From Mixta intestinalis (GTDB lineage: Bacteria > Pseudomonadota > Gammaproteobacteria > Enterobacterales > Enterobacteriaceae): a DNA stretch of 64,000 nt. Shown in pieces: positions 34,803 to 42,846 of this stretch. Made by a program: the position numbers and the translations under genes. Below the pieces are notes generated by a model, which saw only the letters and a program-made list of their open reading frames with translations, was not told the origin of the DNA and did no database searches. Within the stretch, counting starts at the first letter, position 1; each line of letters begins with the position of its first letter. The stretch is from NCBI RefSeq assembly GCF_009914055.1, contig NZ_CP028271.1, positions 1,798,001 to 1,862,000 of the forward strand. Direction: 5' to 3'.

Positions 34803-37800
34803 TTAGTCGTCCAGCCAGGCGTGACGCCACTCATCCAGCCCCTCTGCGCGCAGCATCCAGTGCTGATGTACCGCCACCCGCAGCGCATCGCCCATTTTTG
34901 CCGTCATTTCCATGTCGGCAAGGTGCATACGGATCGCAGAAATCCACGCTTTAAAGCGGTTATCCACCAGAGTAACCGGCAGGCCGCACTGATAAGGCTC
35001 AATACGCGTGGCAATAATCGGCACGCCACAGGCACCAATTTCCAGCAGCCGCAGGTTACTCTTGCAGACGTTAAAGTGGTTCATCTCCAGCGGCACCAGC
35101 GCCAGATCGAGATTCAGGCTGGCCAGCTTTTCCGGGTAGAGATCGAAAGGCACGCCGGTATGGAATTCGCACCGCACGCCTTCCGGTTTCATTCCCATAA
35201 ACACCCACTCCACCTCATCCTGTAGCGCCTGGATCACCGGGCGAATAATCTCCAGATCGCCGGTATGGCTGCCGCCGCCCGCCCAGCCGACGCGGATTTT
35301 TTTACCGGTGCGGCGCTGGCTCATCAGCGCGCCCCACTGATCGACCGCCAGCCGGTTTTGTGCCACGCGAATATCGTGATGGAAATCAGCATAGGCCTCC
35401 GCCAGCGGAAAAGTTGAAACCACCACCCGGTCTGCCTGCGCCATTACGCGGCGCAGCGCTTTGACGATATGTTGTGGAAATCTGTGCTTTAAAGCGCTTT
35501 TTATCGGCAGATTAGGTAAAAAGTCATCGTATTCGACAATGATGCGCGCATCGCACTGCTGGCGATACTGCCGCATCAGATCGGGGAAGCCGACGCCGGA
35601 GGGCAACTGTAACAGAATGGTGTCCGGCTGCATCTCCGCCACTTCCAGCACCTTCGGCGCGCCAGAATACAGCCCGCCTTCAGTCAGGACGTTCTCCTCC
35701 AGCGCCTTCCAGGGTTGTATCACCCGGTGGTTGCCACAGCCGTACCAGTTAGCATGCGATGCCATAAAGCGCGGCAGTGGATGTCCCGGCAGCGCCGGAA
35801 ACAGGCGCGCCATTCGTTCGGAAACGGTAAAGGGTTCGCCATATTTCGCCATCTGCGGATGGTAACGGCTATCCTGCGTCAGCGCATGACGCCATTTCGC
35901 TATCAGCCGCTGCTGCGCCTCCTCTTTCGCCAGCGCGGTAGCGGCTTTTTCCTGCGTCAGCAGCAGCGTTGCGCCACCCATATGCAGCACGCTGCACTCT
36001 GGCGTCCAGCTGATCACATAGCCGTTCGCTTTGAGCTTCAGGCAGTAATCGACATCGGCATAAAACAGTGCAAAAGCCTCTTCATCCAGGCCGCCTGCCT
36101 CATGGAATAAAGCGGTGCGGGTGAGCAGGCAGGAGCCGGACACCGCCGAAACGTTATGCGTGGCGCGAAGATAGTGCAGATAGCCCGCATCACCAGCCGC
36201 GCTGAACTCAAAAGGGTTGACCACGCCGCGCTGGATACCGGTCAGGTAACCGCCATGCTGTATGCGCCCGTCGCGGAAGCAGAGCTTTGGCCCCACCGCG
36301 CCAACTTCGGGCCGCTGGGCGATGCCCATCAGCGTCGCCAGCCAGGCGGGATCCTGCACCTCGCAGTCATTATCCAGCAGCAGCAGATAGCTGCCGCGCG
36401 CCTGCGTTGCCGCCAGGTTAATCATCGCCGCGTAGTTAAAGGCGGCGGGATAATCGATCACGCGCAGCGTGCCAGGCTCCAGCGTCCGCAGCTGCGCCAG
36501 ATAGCTGACCGCTTCTTCCTCCGTGGAGCCGTTATCCACCACGATAATTTCCAGCTGCTGCCAGTGGGTATGCGCCGCCAGGCTTTCGATGGCGTTTTTC
36601 AGCAGCGCGGCGTTATCTTTGCTGGGGATAATTACCGTTACCACGGCGCTTTCATCCAGCGGATAGCGAGTGCGACAGATCCCCTGCGCCTCGTCGCTGA
36701 CGACCGTCGCCGCCAGGCCAAAACGCTGATAGTGACGCGTCAGATTATGCTGTGCCGCTGCCAGCAGCGCGGGCTGACGCTTCCAGTGGTTAAATGCCAG
36801 CGGTGCTTCCACCAGCACTTCAGGAATAGCAGCAAACGCCTGCATCCCTTCGCGCTCAATAAACTTCCACGCCAGATCGTAATGCGGCAGCGGTGCCAGA
36901 TCGCTTTCACTGCCGCCTACCGCCAGTGCCGCACGCATATCCAGCGACAGCACCGCGCCCGCATAGGGGAAACTACGCAACAGATCGAGATTACAGCCGG
37001 GACGTAGCACGATCTGCTGCTGCTCTTTACTCTGATAGTAGATTTCATCGCAGTAGAGGGCGCGGGCCTGCGGCGCACGCAGATGATATTCGGCAAAGGT
37101 AAGCAGCGCATGCGGCAACAGCTGCCAGCCTGCGGGCATCACGATCAGCCATTCCAGCGCCCCGCTCTGCGCCAGCAGGTTGAGGCAGGTGCGGTTGTCG
37201 TGTGGCAACAGATTGATCTGCGCTACCAGCGCATCGTTCTGCCAGCGCCCGTCGGGATCGGCGATGCATATGACCTGCGGCGTCAGCCGCTGCTGCGCCA
37301 GCGAATCCAGACTGCGTTCCAGCGCGACACGATCGTTATCGCCGTCCAGAATCAACACGCCGATACGGTTGCCATCGGCGGCGGCGAGGAAGCTTTTCAG
37401 AATATTTTCACGCGTGACGCTGGGGCTACGCTGCTGTAGCCACTTGCCAACGTTGTAATCATCCTCAAGGTTGCCGATACAGATTTTGCCGTGTAGCGAA
37501 AGCTGACGCAGCGCATCTGCGCTTAATGGCGCAATCAGGCGCGGCGGTTCTGCCAGCGCCGCCAGCAGTCGGGACAGCGCCTCGTTTACCTCTGCGTTCA
37601 GTGTCACCTGTGCTTCATCATTTTGGCGCAGATCGTCCAGCCCCAGCTCCACCGCGTCATACAACGCAACGGCCTGCGGTTGCGGCGCATTGGGGAACGA
37701 AAAGGAGAGCGTTTGCAGCAGCGAAGGATCGAGACCTTCCGCGATCAGGCTTTCTGCAACCGAGGGCGTCCAAGTAAATACCTGGCTGGCCAGCTGGTTT

Positions 37801-38159
37801 TCCAGCGCGGTATCCAGCTCGGTTTCCTGCAATCTGCTGTAGCTAAGATGGTGGAAGATAAAGCGTGTTTGCAGCGTATTTTTTTCCAGCTGCGCGATCA
37901 GCGCGGCGCTGAGGTAGCCTTTAAACACCAGTACCGCATAATATGCCGTTTCCTGCGCTTCCCCTTCCCCCAGCGTCAGCTGAAGCTGTCCTGTCTGCCG
38001 GTAATCGGTCAGCGCCTGCTGCACGCTATGCCCACAGCGCCAGGTTGCCAGTTCAATGTGATACCCGGCAGCGATAAGCGTCTCAATCGCCCTGACGATA
38101 TAGGTAGATTGTTCATTAAAGCTATCCATTGCATCAGCACTGATTAAAATCTTTTTCAT
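34803..38159 (-). CDS. Large multidomain glycosyltransferase, probably for flagellin
   Basis: An 1118-residue cytoplasmic protein without obvious membrane helices. Residues 1 to about 270 are an unassigned glycosyltransferase-like region and 320-500 a weak GT2-like part. A clear GT2 domain covers about 505-730 (VTVIIPSKDN, VVDNGS, LLLLDNDCEV, GLDEEAFALFYADVDYC). A GT-B-like domain runs from 950 to the end (KKIRVGWAGGGSHTGDLE, SNLRLLEIGACGVPIIAT). The start at 38159 (MKKILISADAMD) has GGGAAAG upstream. Its position between rmlACD and the flagellin genes suggests transfer of rhamnose-containing glycans to flagellin, as in Pseudomonas flagellar islands; this is inference. Confidence 0.82.
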   Translation of the reverse strand: MKKILISADAMDSFNEQSTYIVRAIETLIAAGYHIELATWRCGHSVQQALTDYRQTGQLQLTLGEGEAQETAYYAVLVFKGYLSAALIAQLEKNTLQTRFIFHHLSYSRLQETELDTALENQLASQVFTWTPSVAESLIAEGLDPSLLQTLSFSFPNAPQPQAVALYDAVELGLDDLRQNDEAQVTLNAEVNEALSRLLAALAEPPRLIAPLSADALRQLSLHGKICIGNLEDDYNVGKWLQQRSPSVTRENILKSFLAAADGNRIGVLILDGDNDRVALERSLDSLAQQRLTPQVICIADPDGRWQNDALVAQINLLPHDNRTCLNLLAQSGALEWLIVMPAGWQLLPHALLTFAEYHLRAPQARALYCDEIYYQSKEQQQIVLRPGCNLDLLRSFPYAGAVLSLDMRAALAVGGSESDLAPLPHYDLAWKFIEREGMQAFAAIPEVLVEAPLAFNHWKRQPALLAAAQHNLTRHYQRFGLAATVVSDEAQGICRTRYPLDESAVVTVIIPSKDNAALLKNAIESLAAHTHWQQLEIIVVDNGSTEEEAVSYLAQLRTLEPGTLRVIDYPAAFNYAAMINLAATQARGSYLLLLDNDCEVQDPAWLATLMGIAQRPEVGAVGPKLCFRDGRIQHGGYLTGIQRGVVNPFEFSAAGDAGYLHYLRATHNVSAVSGSCLLTRTALFHEAGGLDEEAFALFYADVDYCLKLKANGYVISWTPECSVLHMGGATLLLTQEKAATALAKEEAQQRLIAKWRHALTQDSRYHPQMAKYGEPFTVSERMARLFPALPGHPLPRFMASHANWYGCGNHRVIQPWKALEENVLTEGGLYSGAPKVLEVAEMQPDTILLQLPSGVGFPDLMRQYRQQCDARIIVEYDDFLPNLPIKSALKHRFPQHIVKALRRVMAQADRVVVSTFPLAEAYADFHHDIRVAQNRLAVDQWGALMSQRRTGKKIRVGWAGGGSHTGDLEIIRPVIQALQDEVEWVFMGMKPEGVRCEFHTGVPFDLYPEKLASLNLDLALVPLEMNHFNVCKSNLRLLEIGACGVPIIATRIEPYQCGLPVTLVDNRFKAWISAIRMHLADMEMTAKMGDALRVAVHQHWMLRAEGLDEWRHAWLDD

Positions 38160-38281
38160 CTTTCCCGCCATATAACGCCGCACGGATATGTAGCGGCTGA
38201 ATAAACCTCTCCCTATTTTCCGATGAGCGAGGCTAAACAAAGCGTGAAACAGCGTGATGGTTACGGTGCTTTTTTTGCCAT

Positions 38282-38307
38282 AAAAAAACGCCCTCACAGG
38301 GAGGGCG
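38282..38307 (-). terminator. Terminator of the downstream flagellin gene
   Basis: CGCCCTC and GAGGGCG form a stem with a five-base loop, followed on the minus strand by seven T residues, 22 bases after the fliC stop. The same hairpin occurs after the other flagellin copy. Confidence 0.9.
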
Positions 38308-38329
38308 CTGAATACCGCGTAGTAAAGAA

Positions 38330-39220
38330 TTAACGCAGCAGGGAGAGCATGGTCTGCGGCACCTGGTTGGCCTGCGCCAGTACCGAGCTGCCAGCCTGCT
38401 GCAGGATCTGCGCGCGGGACATGTTGGAAACTTCCGTTGCGTAGTCAGAGTCCTGAATACGGCTGCGGGCCGCTGACAGGTTGGTCACCGTGTTGTTCAG
38501 GTTGGTCACGGTAGATTCGAAACGGTTCTGTGACGCGCCCAGGGTGCTGCGCTGGGTATCAACGTTTTTGATCGCCGCATCAACAACGGCCAGCGGGCCG
38601 GTGCCGTCGGTTGCGCCAGCATTAGCCAGCACGTCGAAGCCCTGAGTTTTCACTTTACGATCGGTCGCCGCGATAGTTGCGGTGCCGGAGCCGTCTGCTG
38701 CGGTAGCGTCATACTTGTTCCAGCCGCTGCTGGCATCCATGGTGATGGAGATGGTTTCGCCATCTTTCGCGCCCACCTGGAAAGAGAAATCTTTGCTGGC
38801 GGTGTTGTCGAGGATCTTGGTGCCGTTGAAGTCAGTCTGCTTGGTGACGCGGTTGATCTCAGCCATACGCTGGTTAACTTCAGCCTGGATGGAGTCGATG
38901 TCGGAAGCAGAGTTGGTGCTGTTCTGCGCCTGCACGGTCAGGTCACGCACGCGTTGCAGGTTGTTGTTGATTTCGCTCAGCGCGCCTTCAGCGGTCTGCG
39001 CCATAGAGATGCCGTCGTTGGCGTTACGCGCGGCAACGGTCATGCCGTTGATGTTAGAGGTAAAGCGGTTAGCGATCGCCTGACCTGCTGCGTCATCTTT
39101 TGCACTGTTGATACGCAGGCCAGAAGAGAGGCGCTCAATCGCTGAACCCAGAGAAGACTGAGATTTGTTCAGGTTGTTCTGGGTGGTCAGCGACAGAGTG
39201 TTAGTATTAATAACTGCCAT
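38330..39220 (-). CDS. fliC: Flagellin FliC, copy 1
   Basis: A 296-residue flagellin. The N-terminal D0/D1 region (AVINTNTLSLTTQNNLNKSQ) and the C-terminal SRAQILQQAGSSVLAQANQ are canonical. The outer D2/D3 domains are almost absent, as E. coli flagellin is near 500 residues. The flg22-equivalent segment (ERLSSGLRINSAKDDAAG) is well conserved. It differs from the tandem copy at only eight residues, all between 176 and 213 in the exposed centre. AAGGA precedes the start, and a sigma-28 promoter lies at 39289-39315. Confidence 0.96.
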   Translation of the reverse strand: MAVINTNTLSLTTQNNLNKSQSSLGSAIERLSSGLRINSAKDDAAGQAIANRFTSNINGMTVAARNANDGISMAQTAEGALSEINNNLQRVRDLTVQAQNSTNSASDIDSIQAEVNQRMAEINRVTKQTDFNGTKILDNTASKDFSFQVGAKDGETISITMDASSGWNKYDATAADGSGTATIAATDRKVKTQGFDVLANAGATDGTGPLAVVDAAIKNVDTQRSTLGASQNRFESTVTNLNNTVTNLSAARSRIQDSDYATEVSNMSRAQILQQAGSSVLAQANQVPQTMLSLLR

Positions 39221-39288
39221 GATAAGTATCCTTAAAGGTTATATTAGATTGCGGCATATGGCCTGCGGCTTCATCACCGTCATTAGTG

Positions 39289-39315
39289 TTATCGACAAGG
39301 TTAAGCCGGACTTTA
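39289..39315 (-). promoter_or_regulatory. Sigma-28 promoter of fliC copy 1
   Basis: On the minus strand TAAA, exactly 15 bases, then GTCGATAA, one base from the consensus TAAA-N15-GCCGATAA. It lies about 70-95 bases upstream of the flagellin start. Confidence 0.88.
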
Positions 39316-39371
39316 GGTTTTTTTTGCCGCCTTCTGGAATTAATCAACAACGCTAAACGACCCAAAAAAGC

Positions 39372-39398
39372 AAAAAAAACGCCCTCACAGGGAGGGCG
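39372..39398 (-). terminator. Terminator of flagellin copy 2
   Basis: The same CGCCCTC/GAGGGCG hairpin and T run as after copy 1. The identity continues for roughly 40 bases from the hairpin to the stop codon, so the duplicated unit includes the 3' untranslated region. Confidence 0.9.
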
Positions 39399-39420
39399 CT
39401 GAATACCGCGTAGTAAAGGA

Positions 39421-40311
39421 TTAACGCAGCAGGGAGAGCATGGTCTGCGGCACCTGGTTGGCCTGCGCCAGTACCGAGCTGCCAGCCTGTTGCAGGATCT
39501 GCGCGCGGGACATGTTGGACACTTCCGTTGCGTAGTCAGAGTCCTGAATACGGCTGCGGGCCGCTGACAGGTTGGTCACCGTGTTGTTCAGGTTGGTTAC
39601 GGTAGATTCGAAACGGTTCTGGGACGCGCCCAGGGTGCTGCGCTGGGTATCGACGTTCTTGATCGCCGCATCGATGGTTGCCAGCGGGCCGGTGTTATCA
39701 GTTGCGCCGGAGTTAGCCAGCACGTCGAAGCCCTGCGTCTGCACTTTACGATCGCTGGCCGCAATGGTGGCGGTGCCCGCGCCGCTCGCTGCGGTGGCGT
39801 CATACTTGTTCCAGCCGCTGCTGGCATCCATGGTGATGGAGATGGTTTCGCCATCCTTCGCGCCCACCTGGAAAGAGAAATCTTTGCTGGCGGTGTTGTC
39901 GAGGATCTTGGTGCCGTTGAAGTCGGTCTGCTTGGTGACGCGGTTGATCTCAGCCATACGCTGGTTAACTTCAGCCTGGATGGAGTCGATGTCGGAAGCA
40001 GAGTTGGTGCTGTTCTGCGCCTGCACGGTCAGGTCACGCACACGTTGCAGGTTGTTGTTGATTTCGCTCAGCGCGCCTTCAGCGGTCTGCGCCATAGAGA
40101 TGCCGTCGTTGGCGTTACGCGCGGCAACGGTCATGCCGTTGATGTTAGAGGTAAAGCGGTTAGCGATCGCCTGACCTGCTGCGTCATCTTTTGCACTGTT
40201 GATACGCAGACCAGAAGACAGGCGCTCAATAGCTGAACCCAGAGAAGACTGAGATTTATTCAGGTTGTTCTGAGTGGTCAGCGACAGAGTGTTAGTATTA
40301 ATAACTGCCAT
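39421..40311 (-). CDS. fliC: Flagellin FliC, copy 2
   Basis: A second 296-residue flagellin on the same strand, separated from copy 1 by 200 bases that include its own terminator and the next promoter. The D0/D1 termini are identical to copy 1; residues 176, 178, 186, 191, 201, 206, 212 and 213 differ (for example D/S at 176 and V/T at 212). It has its own sigma-28 promoter (40381-40407) and AAGGA site. No invertible switch or repressor gene like fljA/hin lies nearby, so both copies may be expressed together. Confidence 0.95.
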   Translation of the reverse strand: MAVINTNTLSLTTQNNLNKSQSSLGSAIERLSSGLRINSAKDDAAGQAIANRFTSNINGMTVAARNANDGISMAQTAEGALSEINNNLQRVRDLTVQAQNSTNSASDIDSIQAEVNQRMAEINRVTKQTDFNGTKILDNTASKDFSFQVGAKDGETISITMDASSGWNKYDATAASGAGTATIAASDRKVQTQGFDVLANSGATDNTGPLATIDAAIKNVDTQRSTLGASQNRFESTVTNLNNTVTNLSAARSRIQDSDYATEVSNMSRAQILQQAGSSVLAQANQVPQTMLSLLR

Positions 40312-40380
40312 GATGGTTTTCCTTTAAAAATTGTTTCAGATTCAGGCATCTGTTATCCGGCTTCATCACCGTCCCCCTGA

Positions 40381-40407
40381 TTATCGACAGCCCTAAAACA
40401 ACCTTTA
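40381..40407 (-). promoter_or_regulatory. Sigma-28 promoter of fliC copy 2
   Basis: On the minus strand TAAA, 15 bases, then GTCGATAA: the same -10 variant as copy 1 with a perfect -35. It lies about 70-96 bases upstream of the start. Confidence 0.88.
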
Positions 40408-40499
40408 GAAAATTTTTTGAAAAATTCAGCCATGGATAAAAGCCGGAAGATGCATAAAGAAGGGCTTTTTATCCGCACATAGATTTTTCACACTCGCGC

Positions 40500-40526
40500 T
40501 AATCTTTTGCCGAACGCTGCCGATAC
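40500..40526 (+). promoter_or_regulatory. Sigma-28 promoter of fliDST
   Basis: TAAT, 15 bases, then GCCGATAC; each half differs by one base from TAAA-N15-GCCGATAA. It lies 38-64 bases upstream of fliD and faces away from fliC. Confidence 0.75.
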
Positions 40527-40563
40527 CCACCCCAGTGATAGTCAACCAACGAAGGATTAAAAA

Positions 40564-41967
40564 ATGGCAAGTATTAGCTCTCTCGGTGCGGGTACCAGTC
40601 TCACCAACCTGCAAACCTTGTATGATAGCCTTGAGACGTCTGAAAAAACGCGCCTGACCCCGATCACTACGCAGCAAAGCTCCTATAAGGCAAAGCTGAC
40701 CGCGTGGGGCATCGTGCAAACTTCGCTGGAAAAACTGCAAACCGCCGCCGATGCACTGAAAGATACCTCGAAAATCGCCGCCAGCAAGGTCACCAGCACC
40801 AATACCGCCTTCAGCGCCGTACTGGCGAATGATGCCACCGCAGGCAACTATTCGGTTGAAGTTGGCAAGCTGGCGCAGGCGCAGTCGCTACTGTCGAAAG
40901 CGGCCAGTAGCAAAGACAGCGATCTGGGCGACAGTTCGCTGGCCACGCGCACCATTACCATTACACAGAGCGGCCAGAAAACGCCGATGACCGTCACGCT
41001 GAGCAAGGATCAAACCAGCCTGTCGGATATCCGCGATGCGATTAACAAACAGCAGGGCAGCGTCACCGCCAGCATCATCAAATCTGATGACAATACGTAT
41101 TACCTGTCGCTGACCGCTCGTGATACCGGCACCGCCAACGCCATGACAATCGCTACCGACGACAGCGCGCTGGCGCAATATATCAGTTACGACAAAAGCG
41201 CCTCCGCTAACGGTATGTCCGAGCAGGTTGCCGCCGCCGACGCCGAATTGACCATCAACGGCGTGGCGATCACCCGCAGCAGCAACACCATTACCGACGC
41301 GCCGGAAGGCGTTACCCTGACGCTGAGCAAAACCAACGTCGGCAGCCCGGAAACCCTGACGGTAGCCAAAGATAACCAGCCGATGATCGCCGCAGTGCAG
41401 GCCTACGTAGATGCCTATAACTCGCTGCAAACCACCATCGGCAACCAGACCAAATATACCGCCGTTGAGCAGGGAGCGGATGCCCAGGACAGCAGCAACG
41501 GCGATCTGCTGGGCGACGGCACGCTGCGCAATATTCAGACGCGCCTGCGTTCAGTGCTCTCCAGTTCGCAGTCGGGCGGTGAATTTTCGCTGCTGTCGCA
41601 GATCGGCGTCACCCAGGATCTCAACGGCAAGCTGACGGTGGACAGCGATAAACTGAACAAAGCGCTGAATGAAAAATCGGCCAGCGTTACTACTTTTCTC
41701 TCCGGCGACGGCAAGACCACCGGCTTTGCTACCCAGGCCAGCAACCTGCTCGATTCGATGCTGGACTCAGACGGTGCGATCCAGCGGGCGGAAGATGGCA
41801 TTAACACCTCGCTGAAACGTCTCTCCGATCAGTACGATCGGACAAACACCCAGATCGAAGCCACCATGGCGCGCTATAAAAGCCAGTTCACCAGCTTAAG
41901 CTCGCTGGTTTCCTCGCTGACGCAAACGGGGAACTATCTGACGCAGCAATTCTCAGCGATGAGCTAA
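40564..41967 (+). CDS. fliD: Flagellar filament cap protein FliD
   Basis: A 467-residue hook-associated protein 2 that caps the growing filament and guides flagellin polymerisation. N-terminal ISSLGAGTSLTNLQTLYDSL and the C-terminal helical block (TQIEATMARYKSQFTSLSSL) are the family D0/D1 segments. Length is close to E. coli FliD (468). AAGGA precedes the start. It heads the fliD-fliS-fliT operon, divergent from fliC. Confidence 0.96.
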   Translation: MASISSLGAGTSLTNLQTLYDSLETSEKTRLTPITTQQSSYKAKLTAWGIVQTSLEKLQTAADALKDTSKIAASKVTSTNTAFSAVLANDATAGNYSVEVGKLAQAQSLLSKAASSKDSDLGDSSLATRTITITQSGQKTPMTVTLSKDQTSLSDIRDAINKQQGSVTASIIKSDDNTYYLSLTARDTGTANAMTIATDDSALAQYISYDKSASANGMSEQVAAADAELTINGVAITRSSNTITDAPEGVTLTLSKTNVGSPETLTVAKDNQPMIAAVQAYVDAYNSLQTTIGNQTKYTAVEQGADAQDSSNGDLLGDGTLRNIQTRLRSVLSSSQSGGEFSLLSQIGVTQDLNGKLTVDSDKLNKALNEKSASVTTFLSGDGKTTGFATQASNLLDSMLDSDGAIQRAEDGINTSLKRLSDQYDRTNTQIEATMARYKSQFTSLSSLVSSLTQTGNYLTQQFSAMS

Positions 41968-41981
41968 TTCAAGGAGTCATT

Positions 41982-42386
41982 ATGTACGCAAAATCGGGAA
42001 TTCAGGCCTACGCACAGGTCAGTGTTGAAAGTGCCGTGATGAGTGCCAGCCCGCATCAGCTGGTGGTACTGCTGTTTGATGGCGCATTAAGCGCGATGAA
42101 AAAAGCGACCATTTTGATGGCACAGGGTGATATTCCCGGCAAAGGCCAGGCGCTGTCGAAGGCGATTAATATTATCACCAACGGCCTGCGCGCCGGGCTG
42201 AACCACGAGGCGGGCGGCGATATTGCCGCCAACCTTGACGATCTGTATGAGTATATGACGCGGCGTCTGCTGCATGCCAATCTGCATAATGACGCCGCCG
42301 CAATTGAAGAAGTAGAGAGACTGCTGAGCAATATCGCCGACGCCTGGAAAGAGATCGGCCCGCACGCCGCTCAGGATGTGCGCTAA
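41982..42386 (+). CDS. fliS: Flagellin export chaperone FliS
   Basis: A 134-residue four-helix chaperone that binds the flagellin C-terminus and prevents early polymerisation. The N-terminal YAQVSVESAVMSASPHQLVVLLFDGAL (in part) matches E. coli FliS. AAGGAG is well spaced upstream. It lies 14 bases after fliD and overlaps fliT by one base. Confidence 0.96.
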   Translation: MYAKSGIQAYAQVSVESAVMSASPHQLVVLLFDGALSAMKKATILMAQGDIPGKGQALSKAINIITNGLRAGLNHEAGGDIAANLDDLYEYMTRRLLHANLHNDAAAIEEVERLLSNIADAWKEIGPHAAQDVR

Positions 42387-42745
42387 TGACTGCCCATCTT
42401 GATCTGTTACGCGGCTATCAGCAGCTACTGATGCTCAGTAATACCCTGCTCTCGCTGGCGCAACAGGGCCAGTGGGATGCCCTGATAGGCCAGGAAGTCA
42501 GCTATTTGCAGGCGGTGGAGAGCGTAACCCAGGCGGTGGATGGCGCAACGCTGCCCGCAGCGGTACAGGCACAGATCCGTCCGCTGCTGCGCCAGCTGCT
42601 GGATAACGAAACCCAGGTGAAAACCCTGCTCGCCAACCGTATGGATGAGCTACGCGCGCTGGTCAGCCAGGGCAACCAGCAAAAAAATATCACCTCTGCC
42701 TACGGGCGTCTTTCCGGCACTCTCCTTTCCCCTGGCGATCTCTGA
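42386..42745 (+). CDS. fliT: Flagellar chaperone FliT
   Basis: A 119-residue helical chaperone for FliD that also binds and inhibits FlhDC in enterics. The pattern (LLRGYQQLLMLSNTLLSLAQ, QWDALIGQEVSYL) fits FliT. Its ATG overlaps the fliS stop (TAATG), so the two are co-translated. It ends the fliDST operon before a hairpin. Confidence 0.93.
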   Translation: MTAHLDLLRGYQQLLMLSNTLLSLAQQGQWDALIGQEVSYLQAVESVTQAVDGATLPAAVQAQIRPLLRQLLDNETQVKTLLANRMDELRALVSQGNQQKNITSAYGRLSGTLLSPGDL

Positions 42746-42757
42746 CTAACGTAACCT

Positions 42758-42796
42758 GAGCGGAGAAGCGGAAAATTTCCGTTTCTCCGTCCGCTC
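42758..42796 (+). terminator. Long hairpin between fliT and amyA
   Basis: CGGAGAA and CGGAAA pair with TTTCCG and TTCTCCG in one long, nearly continuous stem with one mismatch, flanked by GAGCGG/CCGCTC. No T run follows. It may be a Rho-assisted terminator or mRNA-stabilising structure at the end of fliDST. Confidence 0.55.
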
Positions 42797-42846
42797 CGCT
42801 AACGCTCGACCATACTTGATGGCAAACGCGAATATGGAGCAAGGAT

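Noticed and set aside
38682..39083. Antisense frames inside both flagellin genes
   Set aside because: They appear identically in both copies because the flagellin genes are repeats; they are shadows of codon bias.
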